The notes: generated by a model not told the origin, from the sequence alone. Positions 36,216-46,959 are shown, counted from the stretch's first letter. The stretch: 64,000 nucleotides of DNA from Psychroflexus lacisalsi (GCF_020164495.1 NZ_JAIQYZ010000001.1:1302001-1366000); one strand, 5' to 3'. Made by a program: numbers and translations.

Positions 36216-38342
36216 TTAAAAGCTATCGTTTAAGATTTCTAGAATCTGAATCGCTGCATCACTGATCCTGCTCCCAGGGCCAAATACTGCTACTGCACCA
36301 GCATCAAATAAAAATTTATAGTCTGCGGAAGGAATTACTCCACCTACAATCACCATAATATCTTCTCGTCCAAGTTTTTTGAGTTCAGCAATAACTTCAG
36401 GCACCAGAGTTTTGTGACCTGCTGCCAGAGAAGATACACCAAGAATATGAACGTCATTTTCTACTGCTTGTCTAGCAGCTTCCTGTGGTGTTTGAAACAA
36501 GGGTCCAATATCTACATCAAAACCAACGTCGGCATAACCTGTAGCAACTACTTTTGCTCCTCTGTCGTGGCCATCCTGTCCCATTTTAGCAATCATAATT
36601 CTCGGACGGCGACCTTCTTTTTCTGCAAACTCATCGGCTAGAGCCTGTGCTTTGCTAAAGGATTTATCTGTTTTCATTTCTTTGCTGTATACTCCACTAA
36701 ATGATTGAATTTTGGCTTGGTGTCTGCCATACACTTCTTCCAGAGCATCACTTATTTCGCCAAGTGTAGCTCTTTCTCTGGCTGCAACTACTGCAGCTTT
36801 TAGCAGATTACCATTTTCTTCTTTAGCAATGCGTGTGAGTTCCTGTAGGCTTTTCTTTACTTTTTCATCATTGCGTTCTGCTTTAATTTTCGAAAGCTTC
36901 TCCAGCTGCTGTCTTCTCACAGTTTGATTATCTACTTCCAGAGTAACGATAGGATCTTCCTGCTTTAATCTGTAGGCATTGATCCCGATGATCTTATCAG
37001 TTCCGCTATCAATTCTGGCCTGCTTCTTCGCGGCCGCTTGTTCTATTCTTAGCTTAGGAATTCCAGCTTCAATTGCTTTGGTCATTCCTCCAAGTTCTTT
37101 GACTTCTTCAATATGCTTCCAGGCTTGTTGAGCAATATCGTGTGTCAATTTTTCAACATAGTAACTTCCAGCCCAAGGATCTACAGTTTTTGTAATCCCT
37201 GTTTCTTCCTGAAGGTAAATTTGTGTATTTCGTGCTATCCTTGCGGAAAAATCTGTTGGTAGAGCAATAGCTTCATCCAGTGCATTGGTGTGTAAACTTT
37301 GAGTTCCGCCCAAGGCAGCAGCAGTTGCTTCAATACAGGTTCTTGCGACGTTATTAAACGGATCTTGTTCGGTTAACGTCCAACCACTAGTCTGCGAGTG
37401 TGTTCTCAAGGCTAATGATTTTGGATTTTTAGGTTTAAAATCTTTTACCATTTTAGCCCAGAGCATTCTTGCCGCCCTCATTTTGGCGATTTCCATAAAA
37501 TGATTCATGCCAATTCCCCAGAAAAATGAAAGTCTTGGAGCAAAAGTGTCGATGTCCATACCTGCATCCAATCCTTTTTTGATGTATTCCAGTCCGTCTG
37601 CGAGGGTATAAGCCAATTCGATATCTGCGGTAGCCCCAGCTTCCTGCATATGATAACCAGAAATACTAATGCTATTAAACTTTGGCATATTTTGAGAAGT
37701 AAATTCAAAAATATCTGAAATTATTTTCATTGAAGGTGTTGGCGGATAGATGTAAGTATTTCTAACCATAAACTCTTTTAGGATGTCATTTTGTATGGTT
37801 CCTGAAAGTTGTTCTTGTTTTATACCAGTTTCTTCAGCAGCTGCAATATAGAAAGCCATAATAGGCAAGACAGCACCGTTCATAGTCATGGATACAGACA
37901 TCTTGTCCAGCGGAATTTGGTCAAACAAGACCTTCATGTCTTCAATTGTATCTATGGCCACCCCAGCTTTTCCAACATCACCAACGACCCGTTCATGATC
38001 GCTATCGTATCCTCTGTGGGTGGGTAAATCGAAAGCTACTGAAAGTCCTTTCTGGCCTGCAGCAAGATTTCTTCTATAAAAAGCATTGCTTTCCTCAGCA
38101 GTAGAGAAACCAGCATATTGCCTGATGGTCCAGGGCCTTCTGACGTACATCGTTGAATATGGTCCGCGTAAGTTTGGAGCCAATCCCGCTACAAAATCTC
38201 TATGCTCTATTTTGTCCAGATCTTCTTTGGCATATGAAGACTTGATGTTTATTTGTTCTGCAGTTTTAAATTTTGATGACTCGATATGCTCTTTACGAGG
38301 AGTCGATTTTAGAGTCATCTGCTGTATATCCTTTCTTTCCAT
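36216..38342 (-). CDS. mutB: methylmalonyl-CoA mutase large subunit
   Basis: 708 residues. The (beta/alpha)8 substrate domain is followed by a B12-binding domain with the DxHxxG motif ([20 protein letters not shown]) and the GG-type motif [18 protein letters not shown]. Catalytic Tyr/His motifs of the mutase ([38 protein letters not shown]) are present. It interconverts (R)-methylmalonyl-CoA and succinyl-CoA. It starts 1 nt after the mutA stop, so the two subunits are co-expressed. Confidence 0.96.
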   Translation of the reverse strand: MERKDIQQMTLKSTPRKEHIESSKFKTAEQINIKSSYAKEDLDKIEHRDFVAGLAPNLRGPYSTMYVRRPWTIRQYAGFSTAEESNAFYRRNLAAGQKGLSVAFDLPTHRGYDSDHERVVGDVGKAGVAIDTIEDMKVLFDQIPLDKMSVSMTMNGAVLPIMAFYIAAAEETGIKQEQLSGTIQNDILKEFMVRNTYIYPPTPSMKIISDIFEFTSQNMPKFNSISISGYHMQEAGATADIELAYTLADGLEYIKKGLDAGMDIDTFAPRLSFFWGIGMNHFMEIAKMRAARMLWAKMVKDFKPKNPKSLALRTHSQTSGWTLTEQDPFNNVARTCIEATAAALGGTQSLHTNALDEAIALPTDFSARIARNTQIYLQEETGITKTVDPWAGSYYVEKLTHDIAQQAWKHIEEVKELGGMTKAIEAGIPKLRIEQAAAKKQARIDSGTDKIIGINAYRLKQEDPIVTLEVDNQTVRRQQLEKLSKIKAERNDEKVKKSLQELTRIAKEENGNLLKAAVVAARERATLGEISDALEEVYGRHQAKIQSFSGVYSKEMKTDKSFSKAQALADEFAEKEGRRPRIMIAKMGQDGHDRGAKVVATGYADVGFDVDIGPLFQTPQEAARQAVENDVHILGVSSLAAGHKTLVPEVIAELKKLGREDIMVIVGGVIPSADYKFLFDAGAVAVFGPGSRISDAAIQILEILNDSF

Positions 38343-38343
38343 A

Positions 38344-39747
38344 CTACGCGTTCGGTTTTGAAGATGGATTTGTTTTTTCCTTTTCTAGTCTTTCTTTTTC
38401 AATAGGCTCTGCCAATCTTTTTTCAAGAATAGGCTCAATGAGTGTTTTTCTTTGTTGCTGTTTCAAAAATGGAAACAACTCCAAGTTTTGAGACATCTTA
38501 TCTTCAAGATTTTCATATTTATTTAAACCAACAAGAATGAAATCTCCAGTTTTTAGTTTGGCTTGTTCTTTTTCTGCACTTTCTTTTATTTTCTTCTGAA
38601 TTTTTCCCTCAAACAATTGATGAATAAAACCTTTACCGGCTTCAATCGTTTTAAAGATACTTAAAGCTTTTTCAGCCAATTCCCTGGTGAGATTCTCAAT
38701 ATAATAGGTTCCATCTACGGGATTTAAAACCTTATCAAAATAACTTTCTTGTTTTAAAATCAGTAATTGATTTCGAGAAATTCGTTCTCCAAATTCATTT
38801 CTTTTATGAAAAATTTCATCGTAAGCTAAATTATTGACCCAGTTAGCCCCACCTAAAATTGCACTCATGCATTCTGTAGTTGTTCTAAGCATATTCATGT
38901 TGTAATCGAATATACTATGGTTTCGCTTACTCGGTTCCGCTATTATTGTGAGATCAATTTCAATATTAAATTCTTTAGCCAAACTATTGACAAGTAGTCT
39001 AAAAGCTTTGAGCTTTGCAATTTCAAAAAAGTAATTGGAACCCTGAGAAATAATAAAATTGACGTTAATCGATTTCAATTTGTTGCCAGAATGTTCAAGA
39101 ACATTAAGATACTCATTAAGATGCGCCAACCCATAAGCGAGTTGTTGTATAATGAGACCACCAGCATTTTGATACAGTCTTGCATCAACGTTTATATGAT
39201 TCTTGAAGCTTGAAAACTGTGTTATTTTTAAAAAAGTATCAAAATCCTCTTTTTGGTTTTTAAACCAATTCCCTGAGGAAGCCAATTGGTGTACTGGATC
39301 AAATCCAAATAATACAGTCTTATTCTGTTTAATCAGTAGGGAATTTAGCTTTTCAAAAAAATCCAGATCTTCAAATAAAACTTCAATATAAAGGAGTGTT
39401 TTATGACTGCTAAGGGCTTCAAAAAACTTTAATTTCTTATCATTAGCTTCAGGAACAATAATCCATAAACTTTCTGCCCCACGTTCTATAACATCAAGCG
39501 CATTTTCAATGGTAATTTCAACGTTCTCGAGATACAGTTTTTCAGTAACATGCCAGGCAGGTGACTCTGGAAGCGAAAAATCATAATCGTGATCATCTGC
39601 ATGATAAAAAGGTTTTATATCGATTCCTTCATCAGTAGAAGTAACCAAAGTTTCGTTGTAATCTGCACCTTTCAGGTCTGCTTGAATTTTTTGTTTCCAT
39701 GCTTTTGCTGACACAGAATCGAATTCATCAAATAATTTTTTACTCAT
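38344..39747 (-). CDS. mutA: methylmalonyl-CoA mutase small subunit
   Basis: 467 residues. It shares the (beta/alpha)8 mutase scaffold with the large subunit ([56 protein letters not shown]) but has no B12-binding domain and ends in a Glu/Lys-rich tail, so it is the non-catalytic structural subunit. Shorter than the roughly 600-residue small subunits of many species because the C-terminal domain is missing. It overlaps the DivIC/FtsB-like gene by 8 nt. Confidence 0.93.
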   Translation of the reverse strand: MSKKLFDEFDSVSAKAWKQKIQADLKGADYNETLVTSTDEGIDIKPFYHADDHDYDFSLPESPAWHVTEKLYLENVEITIENALDVIERGAESLWIIVPEANDKKLKFFEALSSHKTLLYIEVLFEDLDFFEKLNSLLIKQNKTVLFGFDPVHQLASSGNWFKNQKEDFDTFLKITQFSSFKNHINVDARLYQNAGGLIIQQLAYGLAHLNEYLNVLEHSGNKLKSINVNFIISQGSNYFFEIAKLKAFRLLVNSLAKEFNIEIDLTIIAEPSKRNHSIFDYNMNMLRTTTECMSAILGGANWVNNLAYDEIFHKRNEFGERISRNQLLILKQESYFDKVLNPVDGTYYIENLTRELAEKALSIFKTIEAGKGFIHQLFEGKIQKKIKESAEKEQAKLKTGDFILVGLNKYENLEDKMSQNLELFPFLKQQQRKTLIEPILEKRLAEPIEKERLEKEKTNPSSKPNA

Positions 39748-40072
39748 CTTTATCAGTTTTTAAACTGTCTTCGTATTCTATTATATAAACATCTTCATCG
39801 GGACGTTTCATAAAGTAGGTCTCCCTGGCAAAACGTTCTATTTCAATGCTATCTTTAAGTTCATTAAGAATTTGTTTATCTTTTTGTATTTCTGTTTGAT
39901 AATATAATTTATTGGCTTTTATTTCATCAATTTCTTGATTCAATTCTCTGTGAATAAGCCAGGAATTACTATCTAAAAATAACATCCATACGACAAAGAC
40001 CGTCAGCACAAGCACGTACTTGTTACTCATAAACTTGAACCAAGGCTTTTGTTTTAAGTCTTTGTACTTCAT
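39740..40072 (-). CDS. septum-formation initiator family protein (FtsB/DivIC-like)
   Basis: 110 residues: short cytoplasmic N-terminus, one transmembrane segment (VLVLTVFVVWMLFLDSNSW), then a coiled coil (REL..EIDEIKANKLYYQTEIQKDKQIL) and the DivIC/FtsB signature ERFARETYFMKRPDEDVYII. These proteins bridge FtsL and FtsQ/DivIB in the divisome. Sits between udk and mutA, 18 nt after udk and overlapping mutA. Confidence 0.88.
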   Translation of the reverse strand: MKYKDLKQKPWFKFMSNKYVLVLTVFVVWMLFLDSNSWLIHRELNQEIDEIKANKLYYQTEIQKDKQILNELKDSIEIERFARETYFMKRPDEDVYIIEYEDSLKTDKDE

Positions 40073-40090
40073 AATTGTAAGATACTAAAA

Positions 40091-40699
40091 TTAGAGGAGT
40101 CTTTCCTTAATAATAGTTTGAACAATATCAATAGCCACCGTATTGAATCGGTTATTGGGTATAATGATGTCAGCATATTCTTTAGTGGGATCTATAAATT
40201 GCTGATGCATCGGCTTCAAAGTAGTTTTGTAGCGATTCAACACTTCATCTAGATCTCTTCCACGTTCAGTTATATCTCGTTTAAGACGTCTCATTAAGCG
40301 TTCATCGCTATCTGCATGCACAAAAATCTTAATATCAAACATCTCTCTAATATCGGGATGAGTGAAAATAAGAATACCTTCAACTATCATTACTTTTCTT
40401 GGTTTGGTTGTAATGGTTTCTTCTGTTCTGTTGTGTTCCTGGAAAGAGTAGACAGGCTGTTCAATTGATTTACCGGACTTCAAAATCTTTAAGTGTTCTA
40501 CCAAAAGATCAAAGTCTATAGATTTAGGATGATCAAAATTGATACGTTTTCTTTCTTCCATGGGAAGATGCGATAAATCTTTATAATAGGAATCCTGGTA
40601 GATCACATCGACTTCGTCGTGTTGTAGTTCGTTTATAATTTGGTTCACTACAGTGGTTTTTCCACTTCCAGTTCCCCCGGCAATGCCAATAATAAGCAT
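40091..40699 (-). CDS. udk: uridine kinase
   Basis: 202 residues. P-loop GIAGGTGSGKTTVVNQI, then YQDSYYKDL, FDHPKSIDFD, the base-contacting VYSFQEHNR, and the lid RRLKRDITERGRD. Phosphorylates uridine and cytidine in pyrimidine salvage. It is flanked by a FtsB/DivIC-like gene and an esterase gene in a compact minus-strand run. Confidence 0.95.
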   Translation of the reverse strand: MLIIGIAGGTGSGKTTVVNQIINELQHDEVDVIYQDSYYKDLSHLPMEERKRINFDHPKSIDFDLLVEHLKILKSGKSIEQPVYSFQEHNRTEETITTKPRKVMIVEGILIFTHPDIREMFDIKIFVHADSDERLMRRLKRDITERGRDLDEVLNRYKTTLKPMHQQFIDPTKEYADIIIPNNRFNTVAIDIVQTIIKERLL

Positions 40700-40717
40700 A
40701 ATAAATACGTGTAAAAA

Positions 40718-41374
40718 TTAATTATTCTTTTCTAGCCAGCTTTTGAAGCTTTTGAAATTTTGTGGATTGATACCGTGACCCACAGGATATTCTTCATAGG
40801 TCAAATCAATATCCAGCTTTTCTAAAAACGGCTTATTGTTTCTTGCCCATTCTACGGGGATCACCTGATCTGAACTCCCATGAGAATTATAAATTTGAAG
40901 GTGTTTAAAGTCATTTGACTCATATCCTGCTTTCAACATATTGGGGTCTACATATCCAGATAAGCCAATAATATTTTTAAAAAGATGAGGATAGGAGAGA
41001 CCCAAAGCAAAACTTAAGATTGTGCCTTGGCTAAAACCAAGTAAGGTAATATTGTCAGAATCGATGGGATAAGCTTCAAGAGCTTCGTCGATAAATTTCT
41101 TGACCAACTCCCTGGATTCTATAGCTTGTTCTACATCACTAAATTTTCCTTGCTGTGCATCAAAATTGATTGCATACCAGGCATTCCCCATAGGTTGGAG
41201 CGAATGCGGAGCTTTTAGAGAGATAATCATGTACTCACTTGGCAATTCACTGGCAAACGAAAACAAATCATTCTCATCACTGCCATACCCATGGAGCATG
41301 AGTATTAGTGGAGCTTTCCCAGATAAACTAGAAGGTTTTATGAGGTGTGTAAGTGATAAATTTTTAGTTGTCAT
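40718..41374 (-). CDS. carboxylesterase/phospholipase-type alpha/beta hydrolase
   Basis: 218 residues. Compact hydrolase: oxyanion LMLHGYGSDENDLF, nucleophile GFSQGTILS, acid in SHGSSDQVIPVEWA, and His in PVGHGINPQNF. Resembles acyl-protein thioesterases and dienelactone-like esterases. Cytoplasmic. Its start abuts the stop of the DUF4870-like gene, and it is 18 nt ahead of udk. Confidence 0.9.
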   Translation of the reverse strand: MTTKNLSLTHLIKPSSLSGKAPLILMLHGYGSDENDLFSFASELPSEYMIISLKAPHSLQPMGNAWYAINFDAQQGKFSDVEQAIESRELVKKFIDEALEAYPIDSDNITLLGFSQGTILSFALGLSYPHLFKNIIGLSGYVDPNMLKAGYESNDFKHLQIYNSHGSSDQVIPVEWARNNKPFLEKLDIDLTYEEYPVGHGINPQNFKSFKSWLEKNN

Positions 41375-41728
41375 TTAAGTCAGTTTTTTAAAAATGGTTT
41401 GACACAAATTTCCAATTAATGGAACTTTATTTTGTTTTCCAGAAACAGCACCAATAAACCCATAAAACCATAGGATAGAATAACCCAAGTAAAGGGGAGA
41501 ACTGATCATTATTGTTTGAAGATTACTTACAGTTTCTGGAATCCCGCTCACTATTATACTAATAAAAATTATCAGAAAATTGATTCCAAGGGCTTGTCTT
41601 ATATGAAAACTTGCAAATTCGTGCTTATTTTCAGCAGAGTTTAGCAAAAGCGCTAAAATACTCCCGAAAATTGTAAAATAAGCTACTATAGCAGCGGTTT
41701 TACCGCTCCTTTCTTTTTTAATTTTCAT
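41375..41728 (-). CDS. DUF4870-like small membrane protein
   Basis: 117 residues from the ATG at 41728 (an upstream start at 41851 would put a soluble, uncharacteristic 41-residue lead inside the dihydroorotase-like gene). Three hydrophobic segments surround the motif FHIRQALGIN typical of the DUF4870-like membrane family. Function unknown. It overlaps the end of the dihydroorotase-like gene by 11 nt. Confidence 0.72.
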   Translation of the reverse strand: MKIKKERSGKTAAIVAYFTIFGSILALLLNSAENKHEFASFHIRQALGINFLIIFISIIVSGIPETVSNLQTIMISSPLYLGYSILWFYGFIGAVSGKQNKVPLIGNLCQTIFKKLT

Positions 41729-42974
41729 AAAACGAATTATTGTAAATACTCCCCAGAACTTTTCCTTTGAGATTTTCATGAAGGAAAATGCTGTTTTTAG
41801 ATTTTGAGAATATATGTTCTTTTTGAAATTTATATTCTGAATTTGGTTCAAATAGACTTAAATCTGCACGTTGATTAACCTCAATCTTTGAAGTTTCTAG
41901 TCCAAAATGCGCCTTTGTTTTGGATAATAATTCTGAAGTTTTTTCGACACCAAATAAGCTGTTCAGAACTGAAAATGCCGATTCCAGACCAATACTTCCA
42001 TAGCTTGCATTCTCAAATTCCAGTTCCTTGTGTTCTTCATCCATAGGCTCGTGATCGCTAGTAACCATATCTATAGTGCCGTCTAGAACAGCTTGTTTTA
42101 AAGCTACGCAATCGTCTTCAGTTCTTAAAGGGGGTAGAATTTTATACTTACTATCGAAGGTTTCAAGTCGATTGCTAGTAAAAAATAAATGCGGTAATGC
42201 TACACTCGAAGTTACATTCAAACCTTTTGCTTTAGCTTCTTTAATCAATTGAATTGAAGCTTTAGTTGAAATATTGGGAATATGTAGTTTTCCACCTGTA
42301 TATTCCAGTATGTAGAGATCTCTTGCCATCTGAAGCTCTTCAGCTAAATTCGGTATTCCTTTAAGGCCAATATAGGTCGTGAATTCATCTTCATTCACCT
42401 GAGCCATACCAGCAATGAACTGATCTTGAGGATAAGAAAAAATCAATCCATCAAAACTTTTTACATATTGAAGAGCTATTTTTAACAAATTAGCATTCTT
42501 AATAGATGTTTTAAAATCGTAAAAGCCCACCGCCCCAGCCATCTGCATATCATACAGTTCTGCTAGATTTTTACCATCAAAACTTTTGGTAAGGGCCCCT
42601 ATAGGTTTAATATTGATAAGTTGCGGATCGATTTGTTGCTGCAAAAATTTTACAGCAGAATAAGAATCGGTAACGGGACTTAAATTTGGATTGAGAAGGA
42701 AACCAGTAAAACCTGATCTTCTCGCCGTGGTTACACCATTTGCAAGTGTTTCTCTTTCCTCAAAACCGGGTTCACCAAAAGATACTGAACTGTCAAAAAA
42801 GCCATTGGAAACATGGAGATTTTCATATGTTATGATCCTATCTCCAGTATTTATAGAATCCTCAATTTGAGATATAACTCCATTTTCAATGAGTATATCT
42901 TTGGTTTTTAAGTGATAAGAACTTTCTGAATCCAGAATTTTCGCAGATTTTAAAAGTATGGAAGGCATAGGCAT
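41718..42974 (-). CDS. dihydroorotase-like amidohydrolase without HxH motif
   Basis: 418 residues from the ATG at 42974, which overlaps the BatA-domain gene's TAA by one base. The overall fold matches dihydroorotase (VSNGFFDSSVSFGEPGFEE; GGKLHIPNIST; ITMVTSDHEPMD-like ending as TIDMVTSDHEPMDEEH). The metal-binding HxH expected just before REPG is replaced by SVS, so the first metal site is missing; a later DH (SDHEP) remains. Many Flavobacteriaceae encode such a second, non-classical dihydroorotase-like protein beside a normal PyrC. It may be a structural partner of aspartate transcarbamoylase rather than an enzyme. Confidence 0.82.
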   Translation of the reverse strand: MPMPSILLKSAKILDSESSYHLKTKDILIENGVISQIEDSINTGDRIITYENLHVSNGFFDSSVSFGEPGFEERETLANGVTTARRSGFTGFLLNPNLSPVTDSYSAVKFLQQQIDPQLINIKPIGALTKSFDGKNLAELYDMQMAGAVGFYDFKTSIKNANLLKIALQYVKSFDGLIFSYPQDQFIAGMAQVNEDEFTTYIGLKGIPNLAEELQMARDLYILEYTGGKLHIPNISTKASIQLIKEAKAKGLNVTSSVALPHLFFTSNRLETFDSKYKILPPLRTEDDCVALKQAVLDGTIDMVTSDHEPMDEEHKELEFENASYGSIGLESAFSVLNSLFGVEKTSELLSKTKAHFGLETSKIEVNQRADLSLFEPNSEYKFQKEHIFSKSKNSIFLHENLKGKVLGSIYNNSFYEN

Positions 42975-44890
42975 TATTTTAAAAATCTCAAGATTAAAAG
43001 CTCTGTAAGAAAGAAACCAATTGCAAAAATAAGCATCCAAATCCAAAGCTCAAGGATTTTCCTCTTTTCTGTAAAAGAATTAAAGGCTTCAGGTATTGAT
43101 AAAAATGTTTTGGCCTCCAATGTGCTAAGATCCATAGGATTAAAGTCGCTCTCAATTCGACCATAGTTGAAGCTTAAATCGAGCAGAACTGAATCTTTTT
43201 GCTTCAGTTGGAAGTGCCCCGTAGACTTAGGCTGATACTGTGTGTTGATTTGAACAACATTTCCAAGCTTTGTTTGTTGTGGGATAACTTGCTGACTTTC
43301 ATTCACAAGTTTTAGTATTTCGTCCTTTTTAAGATTTGTTTTTATGTCAATTTTATTTTCTTCACCTATAATCGAGTACAATTCTGGTCTTACATTACTT
43401 TCCAGGGCGATATTATAGAATACAGGGACAACGAGTGGAGAATTTGTGAAGTTTGATAAGTCGGTGTTTAGTGCTGATGAAAAGCTATAAATATTATCTT
43501 TTTCAGCTAGAAACGATTGTCCGTTGCTGTATTTCAAAATAGGTGAGAAGCTAGAATTTATTTCTAAAAACATTTGAGTAGATGGATAATCAAAATTTTG
43601 AATTTGTTCAGAAAAAACATTTTTGAAAAGTGGATGATCAAAGTTGATGCTGGTAATTTCTCTTTGCTCTGAAGTGCTGCTTTGATAAATGTTTGAATTA
43701 TTGACAAGTCCTTTGAACGTGGCAGGAGTTGTATTTTTGTTTGGAATAATTATTAAAGTTCCACCATTGTCCTGAAATTCTTCGATCCTACTTAGAAGTA
43801 TAGGATTGATATCATCGATTTCATTTAATATAAAAAGATCTGCATCTGAAATTTTGGAATAATCGAATTTTCCAAGTGAAAACTCCTGAAAATTAAATTT
43901 TTCAGTGTTATAGATTGAAGTTAAAAATGATTTTTGACCGTAAGAATTGATTGCTATTATATTGATTTTCTTTTCTTCCCTTAAACTGAAAAATAACTTG
44001 TTATCGTAGGACATGACATCAGGTTCAATTTCCAATATCCCTTTTTTAAAATCTCTATTTGATACATCGAATTTTATAACTGTAGATGTAGACTCTTCAA
44101 AGTTGGCTTTGGTTTTGGCTATGAGTTCTTCATTATCCATCAATGAAACTGTCACATCTTTGTTTGATACGTTGTAAGATCGAATTTCGGCCAGTAATGT
44201 TTTTGATGTATTTGTTGTTTGCAATTGAGCGGAAGCAATGCTGAAGTTTTCTAACGATGAGGGGGACTTTACGATCAAATTGATGTCTGTTCCGCTTTCA
44301 GGCTTCAGGCGAACTTTATCTTCAAAGTTAAGTCCGTCGGTAATAATAATTAAACTATGGCTAGACATTTGGTCTTCAAACATAGACTCAGCTTTGAGCA
44401 ATAGGTTCTCAAAACTGAAGTGAACGGGAGCAAAATCAATAGAAAAGAAATCTGCTTTAATATCGTTTTTGGTGACATTTTTCCAAACCTTATCATTGGT
44501 TAAAAGTGAAAATCGCTGGTTTTGGTTGAGTTGTCCCCATAAATTTTGCTTGGCCTCTTCGAGTAAAGTCAATTGTTTTGCTGGCAATTCCATGGAAAAT
44601 GAATTGTCTAAATAGATGATAGTTTCATCCTTCTGTAACGCATTATCTGATGAAGGTATAACTGGTTTTGCAAAGGCAAGAATCAAAAAAATCAAGCCTA
44701 AAAGTCGGGTGGCTAATATTAACCATTTTTTTATGGTTGAACTTTTTCTGGATTGTAATTTGATGCGCTCTAATAGCGCAACATTGCTGAATTTGGTAGT
44801 TTTAAATTTTCTAAGCTGAAATAAGTGAACTAATATGGGAATGATGAGTAAAAGAAGAAAGTAGAGTACATCTGGCTTTTCAAAAATCAT
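42974..44890 (-). CDS. BatA-domain membrane protein
   Basis: 638 residues from the ATG at 44890; the codon before it is TTG. N-terminal BatA domain with two transmembrane segments (FEKPDVLYFLLLLIIPILVHLFQLRKF; WLILATRLLGLIFLILAFA), a von Willebrand-like section (ETIIYLDNSFSMEL; SLIIITDGLNFED), and a C-terminal transmembrane helix (LWIWMLIFAIGFFLTELLIL). Related proteins sit in aerotolerance (Bat) clusters, but none of the other bat genes is present here. It starts with a 1-nt overlap (TGATG) to the histidine kinase gene. Confidence 0.83.
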   Translation of the reverse strand: MIFEKPDVLYFLLLLIIPILVHLFQLRKFKTTKFSNVALLERIKLQSRKSSTIKKWLILATRLLGLIFLILAFAKPVIPSSDNALQKDETIIYLDNSFSMELPAKQLTLLEEAKQNLWGQLNQNQRFSLLTNDKVWKNVTKNDIKADFFSIDFAPVHFSFENLLLKAESMFEDQMSSHSLIIITDGLNFEDKVRLKPESGTDINLIVKSPSSLENFSIASAQLQTTNTSKTLLAEIRSYNVSNKDVTVSLMDNEELIAKTKANFEESTSTVIKFDVSNRDFKKGILEIEPDVMSYDNKLFFSLREEKKINIIAINSYGQKSFLTSIYNTEKFNFQEFSLGKFDYSKISDADLFILNEIDDINPILLSRIEEFQDNGGTLIIIPNKNTTPATFKGLVNNSNIYQSSTSEQREITSINFDHPLFKNVFSEQIQNFDYPSTQMFLEINSSFSPILKYSNGQSFLAEKDNIYSFSSALNTDLSNFTNSPLVVPVFYNIALESNVRPELYSIIGEENKIDIKTNLKKDEILKLVNESQQVIPQQTKLGNVVQINTQYQPKSTGHFQLKQKDSVLLDLSFNYGRIESDFNPMDLSTLEAKTFLSIPEAFNSFTEKRKILELWIWMLIFAIGFFLTELLILRFLK

Positions 44891-46110
44891 CAATCCTCAA
44901 GCTTTTTGGTTCTTTCAATTGTAAATTCGAAAGTAGTTCCTTTGCCTTCTACAGAGCTTACTTTGATCTCGCCTCCCAGGTTGTGAATCATTTTTTTAAC
45001 TGTAGATAGTCCAATTCCGTTTCCTTTATTGCCTTTTCTATCATTTTCTGCAACTATAGAGAATAAATTAAAGATTTCCTTTTGCTTGTCTTTCGGAATT
45101 CCAATACCATTATCTTTTACAAAAAATCTATAAAAATCTGATTCTTTTTTGAAATCGATATCAATTTCTATTTTGGATTTATCATTGTATTTGAGGCTAT
45201 TACCAATCAGATTAAGTAAAATTTGTTCCAGAGCTACACGGTTGGTAAATATATCTATGCTTTCTTCGGGAAATGATATGTCGCAATCATCTCCTATATC
45301 TAGCATTTCAACAATATCTTCTACCAATGTATGTACATCAAATACTTCTAATGAATCTTCATTACTAGTAATATTATCACTTTCGTAGTGCGTAAGAATG
45401 TTGGTAATGTAGTCACTCAATTGAAATGATGATTTTTTTAGATTATCGAGGTAATCCACCCCAGAATCATCAAGAATACTTTTATATTTTGCCTTTAGGA
45501 TATCAATAGTAACAATCATATTGGCAAGTGGCATTTTCATATCATGAGATACTACTCCTGCAAAATTTCTTAATTGATTGTTTTTTTTCTTTAGTAACTT
45601 TTGAGTTTTTTTAAGTCCCTTATTGATGGAGTGAAGCTCAAATAATTTAATGACCTGATTGGCTAGGAACAATAAGCCTTCTTTTTGTTTTTCGGATAAA
45701 GTTCTAGGTTGGTGATCTATCACACAAAGCGTACCAAGCGCATTTCCGTCTTTATCTCTTAAAGGAGCACCAGCATAAAATATAACTTGTTCATCACCAC
45801 TTACCAGCGGATTTTTTTGAAATCTTTCATCTTCTCTTGAATCTGATATTTCCATGATTTCATCATCAGATTTGATGGCAAAATTGCAGAAAGAATATTC
45901 TTTTTTGGTTCCACAAGAATCGGTACCAATTTTTGATTTAAACCACTGTCTATCTTCATCAATTAAAGAAATGAGAGCCACTGGAGTATCACATATGGAA
46001 GCAACAAGTTTTGTAATCTGGTCATATTCTTGCTCCGGTAATGTATCTAAGATATCTAAGGACTTAAGTGCATTGATCCTTTTGGATTCATTTTTGGGAT
46101 TGGTTTTCAT
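44890..46110 (-). CDS. GAF-domain sensor histidine kinase
   Basis: 406 residues, cytoplasmic. A GAF domain (about 5-160: LDILDTLPEQEYDQIT; VALISLIDEDRQWFKSKIG; GTLCVIDHQPRTLS) is followed by a coiled-coil helix, the phospho-acceptor AGVVSHDMKMPLANMI (His-Asp, the usual E replaced by D), and a complete ATPase with N box LNLIGNSLKYND, G1 DNGIGIPK and G2 GNGIGLSTVKKM. No response regulator adjoins it; the downstream gene is the BatA-domain protein, overlapped by 1 nt. Confidence 0.9.
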   Translation of the reverse strand: MKTNPKNESKRINALKSLDILDTLPEQEYDQITKLVASICDTPVALISLIDEDRQWFKSKIGTDSCGTKKEYSFCNFAIKSDDEIMEISDSREDERFQKNPLVSGDEQVIFYAGAPLRDKDGNALGTLCVIDHQPRTLSEKQKEGLLFLANQVIKLFELHSINKGLKKTQKLLKKKNNQLRNFAGVVSHDMKMPLANMIVTIDILKAKYKSILDDSGVDYLDNLKKSSFQLSDYITNILTHYESDNITSNEDSLEVFDVHTLVEDIVEMLDIGDDCDISFPEESIDIFTNRVALEQILLNLIGNSLKYNDKSKIEIDIDFKKESDFYRFFVKDNGIGIPKDKQKEIFNLFSIVAENDRKGNKGNGIGLSTVKKMIHNLGGEIKVSSVEGKGTTFEFTIERTKKLED

Positions 46111-46182
46111 CTAAGCTTTATATAAACTGATTCTAAATATCTATAAAACGCAATATACAAAAAATAGGGTTTTGCACCTATT

Positions 46183-46959
46183 TTAAAAGCTTTCAAAAGC
46201 ACCGAGTCCGAAAAGTGCAAAATCGTATTTTACAGGGTCCATTGGATCTAGTCGGCGTAAATTTGTATCCAGTTCTTTCACTGCTTTAGCGTCGTTTTGT
46301 TTTCTATTTAAAAGACCTAGTTCTCTAGCAATTCTTCCGGAATGTACATCGAGTGGACAGGATAAAATTGATGGGGAAATGCTGTCCCAAATACCAAAAT
46401 CCACTCCATTTGTGTCTTTTCTTATCATCCAGCGGAGAAACATATTTATGCGCTTACCGGCTGAGTTTTTTTCAGGATCGCTAACGTGCTTTTCTGTTCT
46501 TTGCTCATGATCAAGCTGAAAAAAAATGGTTTTGAACTCATGGATAGCTGGTTGAAGAGAGTCTTTAATTTGGTGCTTGCAAAAGACAGATTCTAAGCCC
46601 TGATGTTTGGTGTAGATGTATTTTAACGCCTTTATGAAATATTTCAAGTCATGAGCATTAAAAGTTCTATGTACAAACCCGTTGCAATTTTCAAGGTCAC
46701 TTTCTGTATGATTCAAAATGAAATCGTAAGGTTCAAACTGAAGAATCTTGCAGAGCTTTTCGCCGTTATTAAGAATGCTTTTTCTGTTCCCCCAGGCAAT
46801 GGTGGCAATTAAAAATCCTATTATCTCAATATCTTCTTTTTTCTGAAATTTGTGAGGTATTGAAATCGGATCTGTTGCAATGAACTTGAATTGGTTGTAC
46901 AACAAAGCTTTTTCATCAAGGAAAGGTTTTAAATTTTCAATTTTAGACAAATTGGCCAT
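46183..46959 (-). CDS. TIGR02757 family protein
   Basis: 258 residues. A conserved Bacteroidetes protein with [10 protein letters not shown] near residue 55, [34 protein letters not shown] and [16 protein letters not shown]; these match TIGR02757. The helical layout, including a DVHSGRIA segment, resembles HhH-DNA-glycosylase-like enzymes, but no catalytic role is established. Its start overlaps the ABC ATPase gene by 17 nt. Confidence 0.85.
   Translation of the reverse strand: MANLSKIENLKPFLDEKALLYNQFKFIATDPISIPHKFQKKEDIEIIGFLIATIAWGNRKSILNNGEKLCKILQFEPYDFILNHTESDLENCNGFVHRTFNAHDLKYFIKALKYIYTKHQGLESVFCKHQIKDSLQPAIHEFKTIFFQLDHEQRTEKHVSDPEKNSAGKRINMFLRWMIRKDTNGVDFGIWDSISPSILSCPLDVHSGRIARELGLLNRKQNDAKAVKELDTNLRRLDPMDPVKYDFALFGLGAFESF

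Noticed and set aside
41375-41851. Longer start for the DUF4870-like gene
   Set aside because: The extra 41 residues lie inside the dihydroorotase-like gene and do not fit the family; the ATG at 41728 does.
42974-46110. Complete aerotolerance (Bat) operon
   Set aside because: Only one BatA-domain gene is present; the other bat genes and the MoxR ATPase are absent and the neighbours are unrelated.
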